From: Brachybacterium sp. SGAir0954
GTDB taxonomy: Bacteria; Actinomycetota; Actinomycetes; Actinomycetales; Dermabacteraceae
Length of the DNA stretch: 64,000 nucleotides
Assembly (NCBI RefSeq): GCF_005490785.1
Contig: NZ_CP027295.1
Location: forward strand, 1,674,001-1,738,000
Reading direction: 5' to 3'
The notes under the pieces were generated by a model that was not told the DNA's origin, did no database searches, and saw only the letters and a list, made by a program, of their open reading frames with translations. Made by a program: the position numbers and the translations under genes. Positions 32,821 through 40,618 of this stretch are shown piece by piece (position 1 is the stretch's first letter; every line of letters begins with the position of its first letter).

Positions 32821-33870
32821 TCAGTACAGGTTGAGGAAGGCCTGGAGGACCTTGACGGTGGAGCCGTCGACCTCGTCGGAGCCGGTGTGGCTCGCGCCGA
32901 CCTCGTGCTCGAGACCCTTGACGGTGTCCTTGCCGATGACGCCGTCCTGGTCGGTCTTGACCCAGGCCTGGAGCGCCTTCGTGGTGGTCTCGTCGAGCTC
33001 GCCGGTCTGCTCGACGCCCAGCCAGTCCTGCAGCGCGGTGATGGTCTCGGGGCCCATCTTGCCGTCGACCTCGAGGGTGCCCGCGACCTGCAGGTCGGGG
33101 TTGCCCACGGCGCTCTTCGAGGAGCTGGTGGACTTCTTCGAGGAGGTCGACTCGGAGGTGGACGTCTTCGAGGAGGTGGACTTCTTCTCCGAGGAGGTGG
33201 ACTTCTTCGAGGAGGTCGACTCCGAGGAGGTGGACTTCTTCCCGGTCTTCTTGGTGAAGCCGTTGTCCGTGCAGTTGTCCGCGATGCCGTCACCGTCGCA
33301 GGACCAGTCGCCCTGCTTCTCGGTGGACTTCTTCTCGGTGGACTTCTTCTCGGAGGAGCTCGAGGTGGACGTGCGCTCGGTGGAGCGGTCCGACTTCTTC
33401 TCCGAGGAGCGGGACTCGCTCGAGCTCGAGGAGCTCGAGTCGGAGGACTTCGAGGAATCGGAGTCCGAGGAGCTGGAGTCCGAGGACGGGGAGGACGAGG
33501 TGTCCGCGCCGCCGGTGAGGTACTTGCCGCAGTTGGGCCACGCGCCGGCGCCCTGCTCGGCGAGGACCTTCTCCGCGACGGCGATCTGCTGGCTCTTGGT
33601 GGCCTTGTCCGCGGTGGAGGCGTACTGGCCGCCGCCGAAGCCCTGCCAGGTCGACTTCGAGAACTGGAGGCCGCCGTAGTAGCCGTTGCCGGTGTTGGTG
33701 GACCAGTTGCCGCTGGACTCGCACTGCGCGACCTGATCCCAGCCGCCGGCCGCGTCGGCCTGCTGGGCGGGAGCGGCGGCGAAGGCGCCGGCGGCGACGA
33801 CGGCGCCGCCGGCGAGGGTCAGCGCGGTGCGGCCCAGGAGGGACTTGCGCTCGGTGGTGCTGGTGGTCAT
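32821..33870 (-). CDS. Secreted resuscitation-promoting-factor-like muralytic protein
   Basis: A 349-residue exported protein. Signal peptide: residues 1-41 ending AQQADA-A. The Rpf (transglycosylase-like) domain follows: [39 protein letters not shown], with catalytic Glu in QCESSG (about 51) and the two domain Cys residues (CESS, PNCGKY). A Ser/Asp then Ser/Lys/Thr low-complexity linker (about 122-255) leads to a peptidoglycan-binding-like C-terminus ([18 protein letters not shown]...LQAFLNLY, about 265-349). It should cleave cell-wall glycan during growth or exit from dormancy. ATG 33870 has GAGGAG upstream. It is monocistronic. Confidence 0.9.
   Translation of the reverse strand: MTTSTTERKSLLGRTALTLAGGAVVAAGAFAAAPAQQADAAGGWDQVAQCESSGNWSTNTGNGYYGGLQFSKSTWQGFGGGQYASTADKATKSQQIAVAEKVLAEQGAGAWPNCGKYLTGGADTSSSPSSDSSSSDSDSSKSSDSSSSSSSESRSSEKKSDRSTERTSTSSSSEKKSTEKKSTEKQGDWSCDGDGIADNCTDNGFTKKTGKKSTSSESTSSKKSTSSEKKSTSSKTSTSESTSSKKSTSSSKSAVGNPDLQVAGTLEVDGKMGPETITALQDWLGVEQTGELDETTTKALQAWVKTDQDGVIGKDTVKGLEHEVGASHTGSDEVDGSTVKVLQAFLNLY
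33115..33240 (-). repeat. Degenerate tandem repeats coding the Ser/Lys/Thr linker of the Rpf protein
   Basis: Units encoding variants of [11 protein letters not shown] recur about five times in the linker. The DNA is imperfectly repeated (GAGGAGGTGGACTTCTTC-type units), so linker length may vary between strains. Confidence 0.6.
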
Positions 33871-33971
33871 GGGGTGCTCCTCAGGATGCTCGACGTAGGG
33901 GCCGCGACGCACGGAACCGATCAGCGGGAGCGCTGCGGGTGCGTCCGCGGCGAACGCAGGACTCAACCTAC

Positions 33972-33993
33972 GAGCGCCCCCCGGGGGGCGCTC
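33972..33993. promoter_or_regulatory. Perfect 22-base palindrome upstream of the Rpf gene
   Basis: GAGCGCCCCCC and its exact complement abut with no loop at 33972-33993, about 100 bases before the Rpf ATG. Repeats of GGCTTGA lie just beyond (about 34010-34027). It could be an operator or a leader hairpin. I looked for a c-di-AMP (ydaO) riboswitch, common before rpf genes, and could not convince myself of one. Confidence 0.4.
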
Positions 33994-34161
33994 AAGCGTC
34001 GTGGACGAGGCTTGAAGGAGGCTTGACCAAGCACGTCTGCTCGGTCACAGGAAGGTCACGGCGGAGAGTCGATCCTCGCGTTGTCGCGGCGAAACCGCAG
34101 GTCAGGGTGTCAAGTAAGGAGTGGGAGGTACGGTCTTCGGCGTGTCGGCAGAGGTGGTGAG

Positions 34162-34167
34162 TACCGT
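34162..34167 (+). promoter_or_regulatory. Leaderless -10 box of thymidine kinase gene
   Basis: TACCGT ends 7 bases before ATG 34175, the same arrangement as at the lactate dehydrogenase and GH92 genes. Confidence 0.45.
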
Positions 34168-34174
34168 GTCCGCC

Positions 34175-34840
34175 ATGGGGAGAGCACCAGGTGACGACGG
34201 CGGTTCGGCCGAGGCTGAGAGGGTGCTGGACGACCCGCCGGGGCCGGGTGCCCCGACCTTCCACGATGTGACGACAGTCACACGCACGGGACGGGTCGAG
34301 GTGATCGCGGGTCCCATGTTCGCCGGGAAGTCGGAGGAGCTGATCCGCCGTGTGCGCCGCGCGCACCTCGCCGGGCTCCGCGTCGAGGTCCTCACCCACG
34401 CCCTCGACACCCGCTACGCGGAGGGCATCACCGCGCACACCGGGGACCGGATCCCCGCCCGCGCCGTGGCCGACGCCCCCGCGCTGCGGGACCTGCTCCG
34501 GGCGGGCGCGCCGGATCTCCTCGCGATCGACGAGGCGCAGTTCTTCGGCCCCGACCTCGTCGATCCCGTGCTGGAGGCGGCGCGGGCCGGGAGCATCGTG
34601 GTGGTCGCCGGGCTCTCCGTCACCTTCGACGGCGACCCCTTCCCGCCGTTGCCCGCGCTCATGGCACTCGCCGAGGACGTCCGCAAGCTGACCGCCGTCT
34701 GCTCCGTGTGCGGGCGCGACGCCGCCTACCATCAGCGGATCCGCGCGGGGGACGAGGACGGCCTCGAGATCGGCGTGCGATCCGTGGGCGGTGCGGAGAG
34801 CTACCGGGCGCGGTGCCTGCTCCACCACGAGCGGTCCTGA
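34175..34840 (+). CDS. tdk: Thymidine kinase
   Basis: A 221-residue type II thymidine kinase phosphorylating thymidine in nucleotide salvage. Seen: P-loop AGPMFAGKSEELIRR (about residue 47), Walker B-like LLAIDEAQFFGPDLV (about 121) with catalytic Glu, lasso region, and the zinc-binding CSVCGRDAAYHQR...RARCLLHH. The first 38 residues are extra to the family and disordered. In-frame GTGs at 34121 and 34157 would lengthen it further; the ATG is preferred because a TACCGT box ends 7 bases upstream. A nearly identical fragment of this gene lies at 44329. Confidence 0.88.
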   Translation: MGRAPGDDGGSAEAERVLDDPPGPGAPTFHDVTTVTRTGRVEVIAGPMFAGKSEELIRRVRRAHLAGLRVEVLTHALDTRYAEGITAHTGDRIPARAVADAPALRDLLRAGAPDLLAIDEAQFFGPDLVDPVLEAARAGSIVVVAGLSVTFDGDPFPPLPALMALAEDVRKLTAVCSVCGRDAAYHQRIRAGDEDGLEIGVRSVGGAESYRARCLLHHERS

Positions 34841-34850
34841 GCGCCCTGCC

Positions 34851-35345
34851 TCAGGAGCGAGCGGCCTCCGCGGCGGCCTCGAGCCGTGCGGTGTCCAGGC
34901 GACGCTGCGTGAACATCTCCGCGGTCACCGCGGCCGCGACCCGCGGGGACTCCGCGATCAGGTCGTACAGCCGCTGCGGGACGATCTGCCAGCTCACGCC
35001 CCAGCGGTCCTTGCACCAGCCGCACATGGACTCCTCGCCGCCGTGACCGACGATCGTGTCCCACAGTCGGTCCACCTCCGCCTGCGAGTCCACGATCAGC
35101 TCGATCGAGGCGGACTCCGACTGCGGGAAGGCGGGCCCGCCGTTGAGCAGCGTGTACTGGGCGCCGCCCAGCTCGAGGACGACCGCGAGCGAGCCGCCGT
35201 CGGCCGGTGGGGCGCCGGGGGAGTCCGGCACCTCGGTGTAGGGCATGCGCGAGAGGACGCGCGAGAGAGGCAGCAGGGTGGTGTAGAAATCGGCGGCGGC
35301 GTCGACCCCGCCGTCGAACCAGAGACATGTCCGCACGATGGTCAT
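34851..35345 (-). CDS. VOC-superfamily protein (PhnB/3-demethylubiquinone methyltransferase-like)
   Basis: A 164-residue glyoxalase/bleomycin-resistance-fold protein of the PhnB-like group. Typical blocks: CLWFDGGVDAAADFYTTLLP, LAVVLELGGAQYTLLNGGPAF, SIELIVDSQAEVDRLWD and CGWCKDRWGVSWQIVPQRLYDLI. Such proteins form metal-binding dimers of uncertain activity. An AAGGA site precedes the ATG. It converges on tdk, with stops 10 bases apart. The 3' end of this gene is also duplicated at 44643. Confidence 0.85.
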   Translation of the reverse strand: MTIVRTCLWFDGGVDAAADFYTTLLPLSRVLSRMPYTEVPDSPGAPPADGGSLAVVLELGGAQYTLLNGGPAFPQSESASIELIVDSQAEVDRLWDTIVGHGGEESMCGWCKDRWGVSWQIVPQRLYDLIAESPRVAAAVTAEMFTQRRLDTARLEAAAEAARS

Positions 35346-35387
35346 GACGGGCATCCTTCCCCGGCGCGCCGCTCGCGTCCAGGGCAG

Positions 35388-35393
35388 TACCGT
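35388..35393 (+). promoter_or_regulatory. Leaderless -10 box of the two-component/redox operon
   Basis: TACCGT ends 6 bases before ATG 35400. If functional it would drive the regulator, kinase and possibly the whole redox cluster to 40618. Confidence 0.5.
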
Positions 35394-35399
35394 TCCGCC

Positions 35400-36071
35400 A
35401 TGGATCCTGTCGCCCCTCCCCAGCTCCTGCTCGTCGAGGACGACCCGCAGCTGCGGGACATGCTCTCCGCACTCCTCGAGGACGAGGGGTACGCGGTGAC
35501 GACCGCCGCGGACGGCCATCGGGCCCTGCACCTCGCCCTCACCCGTGACCTCGACCTGATGCTCCTGGACCGCGGACTCCCGGGGCTCGAGGGTCTCGAC
35601 CTGCTGGGCCGACTCCGCGGCGCCGGGGTGGACGTGCCCGTGCTCGTGCTCTCCGCGCGCGGGAACCCCGCGGACCGGGTGGACGGGCTCGACGCCGGCG
35701 CCGAGGACTACCTCGCCAAGCCCTTCGACCTCGCGGAGCTCCTCGCCCGGCTGCGGGCGCTGCGCCGCCGGCACCGCGAGACCGCGGAGCTGCTGCGGAT
35801 CGGTGACGGCCGCAGCCTCGACGTGAGGGCGCACGAGGTGATCGGGGACGGGGCCCGGGTGTCCCTCACCGCGCGCGAGAGCGCGCTGCTCGAGGTGCTC
35901 GCTCGCTCCCCGTCCCAGGTGTTCGAGCGCGAGACCCTCCTGCGTCGGGCGCTCCCCGGGGCGGAGGACCTCGGCGTCGTCGACACCTGCGTCCACTACC
36001 TGCGCCGGAAGCTGGGCCGCGACGCGGTGACGACGGTGCGCGGGGTGGGCTACCGGCTGGGGGCGTCATGA
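35400..36071 (+). CDS. OmpR/PhoB-family response regulator
   Basis: A 223-residue response regulator. Receiver: VEDDPQLRD acidic pair, phospho-acceptor Asp57 in LMLLDRGLPG, LSARG and LAKPF. DNA-binding winged helix at about 130-222: LTARESALLEVLARSPSQVF, DTCVHYLRRKLG, VRGVGYRLG. It overlaps the kinase start by 4 bases (ATGA). It heads a gene string that continues with only 84 bases of spacing into the flavin/haem redox genes, so it probably controls them. Confidence 0.92.
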   Translation: MDPVAPPQLLLVEDDPQLRDMLSALLEDEGYAVTTAADGHRALHLALTRDLDLMLLDRGLPGLEGLDLLGRLRGAGVDVPVLVLSARGNPADRVDGLDAGAEDYLAKPFDLAELLARLRALRRRHRETAELLRIGDGRSLDVRAHEVIGDGARVSLTARESALLEVLARSPSQVFERETLLRRALPGAEDLGVVDTCVHYLRRKLGRDAVTTVRGVGYRLGAS

Positions 36072-37273
36072 TCGAGCGCACCCGACCGCTCGGCGAGGCG
36101 GACGCCCATCAGCTGCGCCGCACCGCCCGGCGCCTCTCCCTGCAGATCGCCGTCGTCATGGCCGCGGTGGTGGCGATCGTCGGGGCGACCGCGTTCGGTC
36201 TCGTCGCCGCCTCCCTGTCGCGCGCCACCGACCAGGAGCTCACCTCCGTGCGGGACGACGCCCGCGGCGACGAGCTCGGTGCCGGCACCTACGTGATCCG
36301 CGAGCACGAGGGGACCTTCACCGCCGCCGAGGACCTCCCGACCGGGCTGCCCGACGAGGACGCCCTCGACCGCGTGCAGGCGGGGGAGCAGCGCGTGGAC
36401 ACCCGCGTCGAGGCCGACGGCCACCGCTACGTGGTGCGCACCAGCCGTGGGGAGGGAGAGATCGTGCAGGTCGCCATCGACACCCGCGGCAACCGGGAGC
36501 AGCTGCAGCGGGTGGGGGCGGCGCTCGGCATCGGCGGCATCGCCGGTGTGGTCGTCGCCGCTCTCGTCGCGGACCGCCTCGCTCGACGGGCCATGCGTCC
36601 CCTCGCCGACGCCCTCGCTCGCCAGCGCCGATTCGTCGCCGACGCCGGCCACGAGCTGCGCACCCCGCTGACCTTGCTCAGCACGCGTGTGCAGATCCTG
36701 CGCCGTCGTCGCGAGCGGGAGAGCGACCCGGAGGCGACGGACCGGGAGATCGCCGCGATCCAGCAGGACGCCGCATCGCTCACCGCTCTCCTGGAGGAGC
36801 TGCTCGAGGCTGCCGACGACCGGGAGGTCGAGCTCGAGGACGTGGACCTCCGCGCCCTCGCCGAGGCGGCGCTGGACTCGGCCGGCGCCGAGGCGGAGCG
36901 TGCCGGGGTCGAGCTCCGTCTCGCCGGGGACAGCGCGGTGCACGTCCGTGCCACCACCGTCGGGGTCCGCCGCATCGTGCAGTCCCTTCTCGCCAACGCC
37001 CTGGACCACACCCGCAGCCGGGTGGAGCTCCACGTCTCCACGGGGCCGCGCGGCGGCGTGCTCCGCATCGCCGACGACGGCCCCGGCTTCCCCGCGGGGG
37101 ACGCCGTCTTCGAGCGCTTCGCCTCCCAGCGCAGCGGTGAGGCGTCACGCCACCACTACGGCCTGGGCCTGTCCCTCGTGGCGGACGTCGTCCGCCGCCT
37201 CGAGGGGGAGGTGCGGATCGATCGCTCCGCGCCCGGCGGTGTGATCGAGGTGACGCTCCCTCCGGCCCCCTGA
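36068..37273 (+). CDS. Two-component sensor histidine kinase
   Basis: A 401-residue membrane kinase. Helix 1 is about residues 25-50 and helix 2 about 153-175, flanking a roughly 100-residue extracytoplasmic sensor that is rich in Asp, Glu and Arg and has no recognised fold. H-box RRFVADAGHELRTPLTLL (His about 195), N-box QSLLANALDHT, G1 IADDGPGFPAGD and G2 YGLGLSLV are all present. It partners the overlapping regulator gene and may respond to redox or metal conditions given the genes downstream; that is inference. Confidence 0.91.
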   Translation: MIERTRPLGEADAHQLRRTARRLSLQIAVVMAAVVAIVGATAFGLVAASLSRATDQELTSVRDDARGDELGAGTYVIREHEGTFTAAEDLPTGLPDEDALDRVQAGEQRVDTRVEADGHRYVVRTSRGEGEIVQVAIDTRGNREQLQRVGAALGIGGIAGVVVAALVADRLARRAMRPLADALARQRRFVADAGHELRTPLTLLSTRVQILRRRRERESDPEATDREIAAIQQDAASLTALLEELLEAADDREVELEDVDLRALAEAALDSAGAEAERAGVELRLAGDSAVHVRATTVGVRRIVQSLLANALDHTRSRVELHVSTGPRGGVLRIADDGPGFPAGDAVFERFASQRSGEASRHHYGLGLSLVADVVRRLEGEVRIDRSAPGGVIEVTLPPAP

Positions 37274-37357
37274 GGCCCGATCCGGAAGAGAACCGGAAGA
37301 CTCCACCGCCACGCTGTGCACAGGATCGGGACGGACCCGATGCCGAAGGAGGCTCCG

Positions 37358-37741
37358 ATGAGCATCAGGGAGAGTGGCCGACGTCATGGCCGCGTGGCGA
37401 CCGGCGTGATCGCGGGCACCGCACTCGCCGCCACCGGGATCGGTGCGGGTGCGCTGTGGATCGGGGAGCAGGGTGCGGCGAGCACGTCGGCCGCCGCGAC
37501 GACCCCGGTCGCCACGAGCAGCGCCGCGCCGACGGACCCCACCACGACGCCGTCGACGCAGTCGACGCAGTCGACGGACACGGCCGGCACGTCCTCGTCC
37601 GGCACGTCGTCGTCGGACACGTCCTCGTCGGACACGTCGTCGTCGGACAGGTCGTCGTCGGACAGGTCCTCGCAGGCCTCCTCGCCGACCGTGTCCCGCG
37701 GCTCCGGCGGCTCCTCCCACGCCTCCAGCCAGGGGTCCTGA
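37358..37741 (+). CDS. Ser/Thr-rich membrane-anchored or secreted protein of the redox cluster
   Basis: A 127-residue protein with GAAGGAGG ribosome binding site. A basic start (MSIRESGRRHGR) and a hydrophobic stretch (about 19-42, GVIAGTALAATGIGAGALWI) make an N-terminal anchor or signal. The rest is almost only Ser, Thr, Ala, Asp and Gly: STQ repeats, then five TSSSD/RSSSD units, ending SRGSGGSSHASSQGS. There is no FMN-binding domain and no Cys. One base separates it from the ApbE-like gene, so the two are co-translated. It could be an ApbE flavinylation target or a spacer for surface electron transfer; function is unknown. Confidence 0.75.
   Translation: MSIRESGRRHGRVATGVIAGTALAATGIGAGALWIGEQGAASTSAAATTPVATSSAAPTDPTTTPSTQSTQSTDTAGTSSSGTSSSDTSSSDTSSSDRSSSDRSSQASSPTVSRGSGGSSHASSQGS
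37590..37669 (+). repeat. 15-base tandem repeats coding TSSSD units
   Basis: Five adjoining copies of a 15-base unit (consensus ACGTCGTCGTCGGAC) encode TSSSG-TSSSD-TSSSD-RSSSD-RSSSD-type units, preceded by a 9-base repeat encoding STQ. Copy number changes would keep the frame. Confidence 0.65.
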
Positions 37742-37742
37742 G

Positions 37743-38645
37743 ATGACCGCTCGGATCAGCTGGTCGCTCTGGAGCGCCACCGCGGAGCTCGTCGTCGTCG
37801 ACCCCTCCGAGCTGCGCATCGCGCGCGAGCTCGCCGACGCCGTCCTCGCGGAGGTCGAGCGCACCTGCTCGAGGCACCGGGACGACGCCGAGCTGCGGGC
37901 GTTCGAGGGGCGCGACCTCGTCGACGCGCCGGTCAGCCCGGTCCTCGCCCGCCTGCTCGAGGACGCGATCGACGCGGCGCGCCGCACGGACGGACTCGTG
38001 GACCCCACCCTCGGCGACCGCCTCGAGGTGCACGGCTTCGCGGGCGCGGCCGGGGTGCGGGCGGCCGTCGTGCACCGGGCCACCTGGCGGGACGTCTCGC
38101 TGCACGCGGGGCGGCTCACCGCCCCCGCCGGCGTGCGCTTCGACCTCGGCGCGACCGGCAAGGCGAGCGCCGCGGACCTCCTCGTCGAGCACCTGCGGGA
38201 CGACCCCCGCATCCACCACGGCGTGCTGGTGTCCCTGGGCGGGGACCTCCGTGCCACCGGCAGCGGACCCGACGGCGGCTGGCAGATCGACGTGCGAGAC
38301 GGCGCCGGCGAGCCCGGCCAGCAGGTCCGACTCCACGACGGCGGAGCCCTGGCCACCTCCAGCACCCTCCACCGGCGCCGCCTGCTCGGGGAACACGAGG
38401 TGCACCACATCCTCGACCCGCGGCACCTCGGACCGGCGACGGACACCTGGCGCACGGTGAGCTGCGCCGCGCCGACCTGTGCCGCCGCCAACACCGCCTC
38501 GACCGCGGCGATCGTGCTCGGGTGGGATGCTCCCGACTGGCTCGAGGCCCGGGGCGTCCCTGCCCGCCTCGTCGCGGCCGACCGCCAGGTGCTGACCACC
38601 TCCTCCTGGCCCAGCCCGGTCCCCGCGGAGGTCCGCCATGGATGA
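37743..38645 (+). CDS. ApbE-like FAD:protein FMN transferase
   Basis: A 300-residue protein of the ApbE family, which attaches FMN covalently to Thr/Ser of exported redox proteins. Seen: FDLGATGKASAADLLVEHL (about residue 137, the DLGGxAKG block), VLVSLGGDLRATG, EVHHILDPRHLGPA (about 221, the HIIDPxTG block) and the metal-binding end AAANTASTAAIVLG. It is shorter than usual and has no visible signal peptide or lipobox, unlike most exported ApbE proteins. It overlaps the haem membrane-protein gene by 8 bases. Confidence 0.85.
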   Translation: MTARISWSLWSATAELVVVDPSELRIARELADAVLAEVERTCSRHRDDAELRAFEGRDLVDAPVSPVLARLLEDAIDAARRTDGLVDPTLGDRLEVHGFAGAAGVRAAVVHRATWRDVSLHAGRLTAPAGVRFDLGATGKASAADLLVEHLRDDPRIHHGVLVSLGGDLRATGSGPDGGWQIDVRDGAGEPGQQVRLHDGGALATSSTLHRRRLLGEHEVHHILDPRHLGPATDTWRTVSCAAPTCAAANTASTAAIVLGWDAPDWLEARGVPARLVAADRQVLTTSSWPSPVPAEVRHG

Positions 38646-39213
38646 GGTGCTGTGGGCGACCGCGCGGGCGAGCGGGGTCGTCGCCCTCGTGCTGCTCACC
38701 CTCTCCGTGGTGCTGGGCATCCTGACCCGGGGCGGCCGGCCGATGATCGGGCTGCCGCGCTTCGCCGTCGCCCACCTCCACCGGGACGCCTCCCTGCTCG
38801 CCACCGCGTTCCTGACCCTGCACGTGGTGACCCTGCTCGGCGACAGCTACGCCGGACTCCGCCTCGTCGACCTGATGGTCCCCTTCCTCGCCGCGCGCGA
38901 CGCGCTCTGGCAGGGGCTCGGCACCACCGCCCTCGACCTGCTGCTCGCCGTCATCGTCACCGCTCTGCTCCGCAGGCGCCTCCCGGCCGCCGTGTTCCGC
39001 ACCGTCCATCTCGCGGTCCTGCCGCTGTGGGGGATCGCGCTGCTGCACGCCCTCGGATCGGGCACCGACGCGGGCACGCTCTGGTTCCGCGTCCTCGCCG
39101 CCGCGTCCGCGGCGATCGTGCTCGCGGCGACCCTCTGGCGGCTGCTCGCCCCCTCCTTCCGCACCCATCCGGCGGCGCGCGCCCGCCGCACCCCCGAACG
39201 GAGCCTCAGATGA
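38638..39213 (+). CDS. Ferric-reductase-like transmembrane haem protein
   Basis: A 191-residue membrane protein with five or six helices. Helix pairs carry His residues in register for two b-type haems: FAVAHLHRDASLLATAFLTLHVVTLL (about residues 41-66) and AVFRTVHLAVLPLWGIALLHALGSG (about 120-145). No FAD- or NADPH-binding domain is attached, so electrons must come from a partner, most simply the NuoF-like protein encoded next. It overlaps that gene by 4 bases. Confidence 0.82.
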   Translation: MDEVLWATARASGVVALVLLTLSVVLGILTRGGRPMIGLPRFAVAHLHRDASLLATAFLTLHVVTLLGDSYAGLRLVDLMVPFLAARDALWQGLGTTALDLLLAVIVTALLRRRLPAAVFRTVHLAVLPLWGIALLHALGSGTDAGTLWFRVLAAASAAIVLAATLWRLLAPSFRTHPAARARRTPERSLR

Positions 39214-40355
39214 GCACTCTCGCCCTCCCGGCCCCCGGCCTGCTCGACCCCGCCCGCCCGGAGCCGCTGCCCAGGGCGGACGACCTGCCCGCGCAGATCA
39301 CCCGCTCCGGGCTGACCGGACGCGGCGGCGCCGGCTTCCCCGTCGGTGCGAAGATCGCCGCGCTGCGACGTCCTCCTGCCGCGATCGTCGCGAACGCGTC
39401 GGAGGGGGAGCCGCTCAGCGCGAAGGACACGGTGCTCCTGCGGGAGTCCCCGCACGCGGTGATCGACGGCCTCCTGCTGCTCTCCGACGCCCTCGCCCCG
39501 CGCGCCGCCCTGACGATCATGGTCCACCCGCGGTCCGCGGCGGGGGTGCGTGCCGCGCTCGCCGCACGCCCCGACGGACACCGGGTGCGGCTGCAGGTCG
39601 CCCAGGAGCGCTTCGTCGCGGGGGAGGCGACCGCGGTCGCCGCGGCGCTCGCCGGCGGTGAGCAGATCCCCGCCGACCACCCGCACCACCTCACCGAGAA
39701 GGGCCTCCGCGGCGGCCCGGTGCTCGTGCAGAACGCCGAGACCCTCGCGCACGTCGCCCGCATCGCCCGTCACGGCGCCGAGGCGTTCCGCTCCGCCGGC
39801 AGCGCGGAGGACCCGGGGACCCGGCTCGTGACGATCGCGCGCCCCGAGGGAGCCGAGAGCGTCCTCGAGGTGCCCGGCGGAGCCACCCTCCGCGAGGTGC
39901 TGCACCTCGCGGGCACGGAGCCCGGCATGCTCGATGCCGTGCTGGTCGGCGGCTACCACGGGCGCTGGGCACGGCCCGAACAGCTCGACCTGCCGCTCGG
40001 ACCTCGCCCCGCCCCGGGCGTGCACGGCGCGGGCGCCGGGGTGCTGATGCTCCTGGACCGGGGCCGCTGCCCGCTGGCCGTGACCACGGCGATCCTCGAT
40101 CATCTCGCCGCGCAGTCCGCGGGGCAGTGCGGCCCCTGCGTGCTGGGCCTGCCGCGCATCGCCGCGTCGATGCACGACCTCGAGGCCGGACACGGCGATC
40201 CCGCACGGCTCCGGCGACGGCTCGAGGCCGTCGCGGGCCGCGGCGCCTGCCGTCACCCCGACGGCACCGCGCAGCTCGCCGCCTCTACGCTCACGGCCTT
40301 CGGTCCTGAGCTCACCGCCCATGCGGCCGGCCGCTGCACGGGGTGGCGGCGATGA
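39210..40355 (+). CDS. NuoF-like (complex I 51-kDa) NADH-dehydrogenase subunit
   Basis: A 381-residue soluble protein. FMN/NADH region: GLTGRGGAGFPVGAKIAAL and ANASEGEPLSAKDTVLL (about 30-75), corresponding to GRGGAGFPTG and NADEGEPG in NuoF. A ubiquitin-like SLBB segment follows (VLEVPGGATLREVLHLAG, about 215). The C-terminal cluster site reads SAGQCGPCVLG plus GACRHPDG; compared with SCGKCTPC of NuoF, the first Cys is Ala, so a 4Fe-4S cluster would lack one usual ligand. It likely takes electrons from NADH for the ferredoxin and haem protein of this operon rather than complex I, since no other nuo gene is present. Confidence 0.83.
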   Translation: MSTLALPAPGLLDPARPEPLPRADDLPAQITRSGLTGRGGAGFPVGAKIAALRRPPAAIVANASEGEPLSAKDTVLLRESPHAVIDGLLLLSDALAPRAALTIMVHPRSAAGVRAALAARPDGHRVRLQVAQERFVAGEATAVAAALAGGEQIPADHPHHLTEKGLRGGPVLVQNAETLAHVARIARHGAEAFRSAGSAEDPGTRLVTIARPEGAESVLEVPGGATLREVLHLAGTEPGMLDAVLVGGYHGRWARPEQLDLPLGPRPAPGVHGAGAGVLMLLDRGRCPLAVTTAILDHLAAQSAGQCGPCVLGLPRIAASMHDLEAGHGDPARLRRRLEAVAGRGACRHPDGTAQLAASTLTAFGPELTAHAAGRCTGWRR

Positions 40356-40618
40356 CGGGGGAGCGCCGGGAGGCCGCCCGCCTCCACCTCGACTGGACCC
40401 GCTGCGAGGCACGCGGCGCGTGCCTCGAGCTCCTCGAGGGCACGCTCGTCGGCGACGAGGACGGCTTCCCCCTCGCCGTCGGTCGGCCGCCCGGTCAGCG
40501 GACCGATGTGCCGATCGCCCGCGAGGAGGTCGCCGCCGCCCGCGAGGCGGTGGGCGCCTGCCCGCGGCTCGCGCTGCAGCTGCTCAGGCCGCGCCGCGGC
40601 CGCGCGGGCGACGCCTGA
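40352..40618 (+). CDS. Small ferredoxin, [3Fe-4S]-type
   Basis: An 88-residue ferredoxin. The pattern RCEARGAC (Cx5C) followed much later by ACPRLAL (CP) gives three Cys ligands, as in actinobacterial single-cluster [3Fe-4S] ferredoxins. The start ATGA overlaps the NuoF-like stop by 4 bases. It probably relays electrons between the NuoF-like protein and the haem membrane protein. Its 3' end overlaps the convergent vWA gene by 35 bases. Confidence 0.78.
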   Translation: MTGERREAARLHLDWTRCEARGACLELLEGTLVGDEDGFPLAVGRPPGQRTDVPIAREEVAAAREAVGACPRLALQLLRPRRGRAGDA

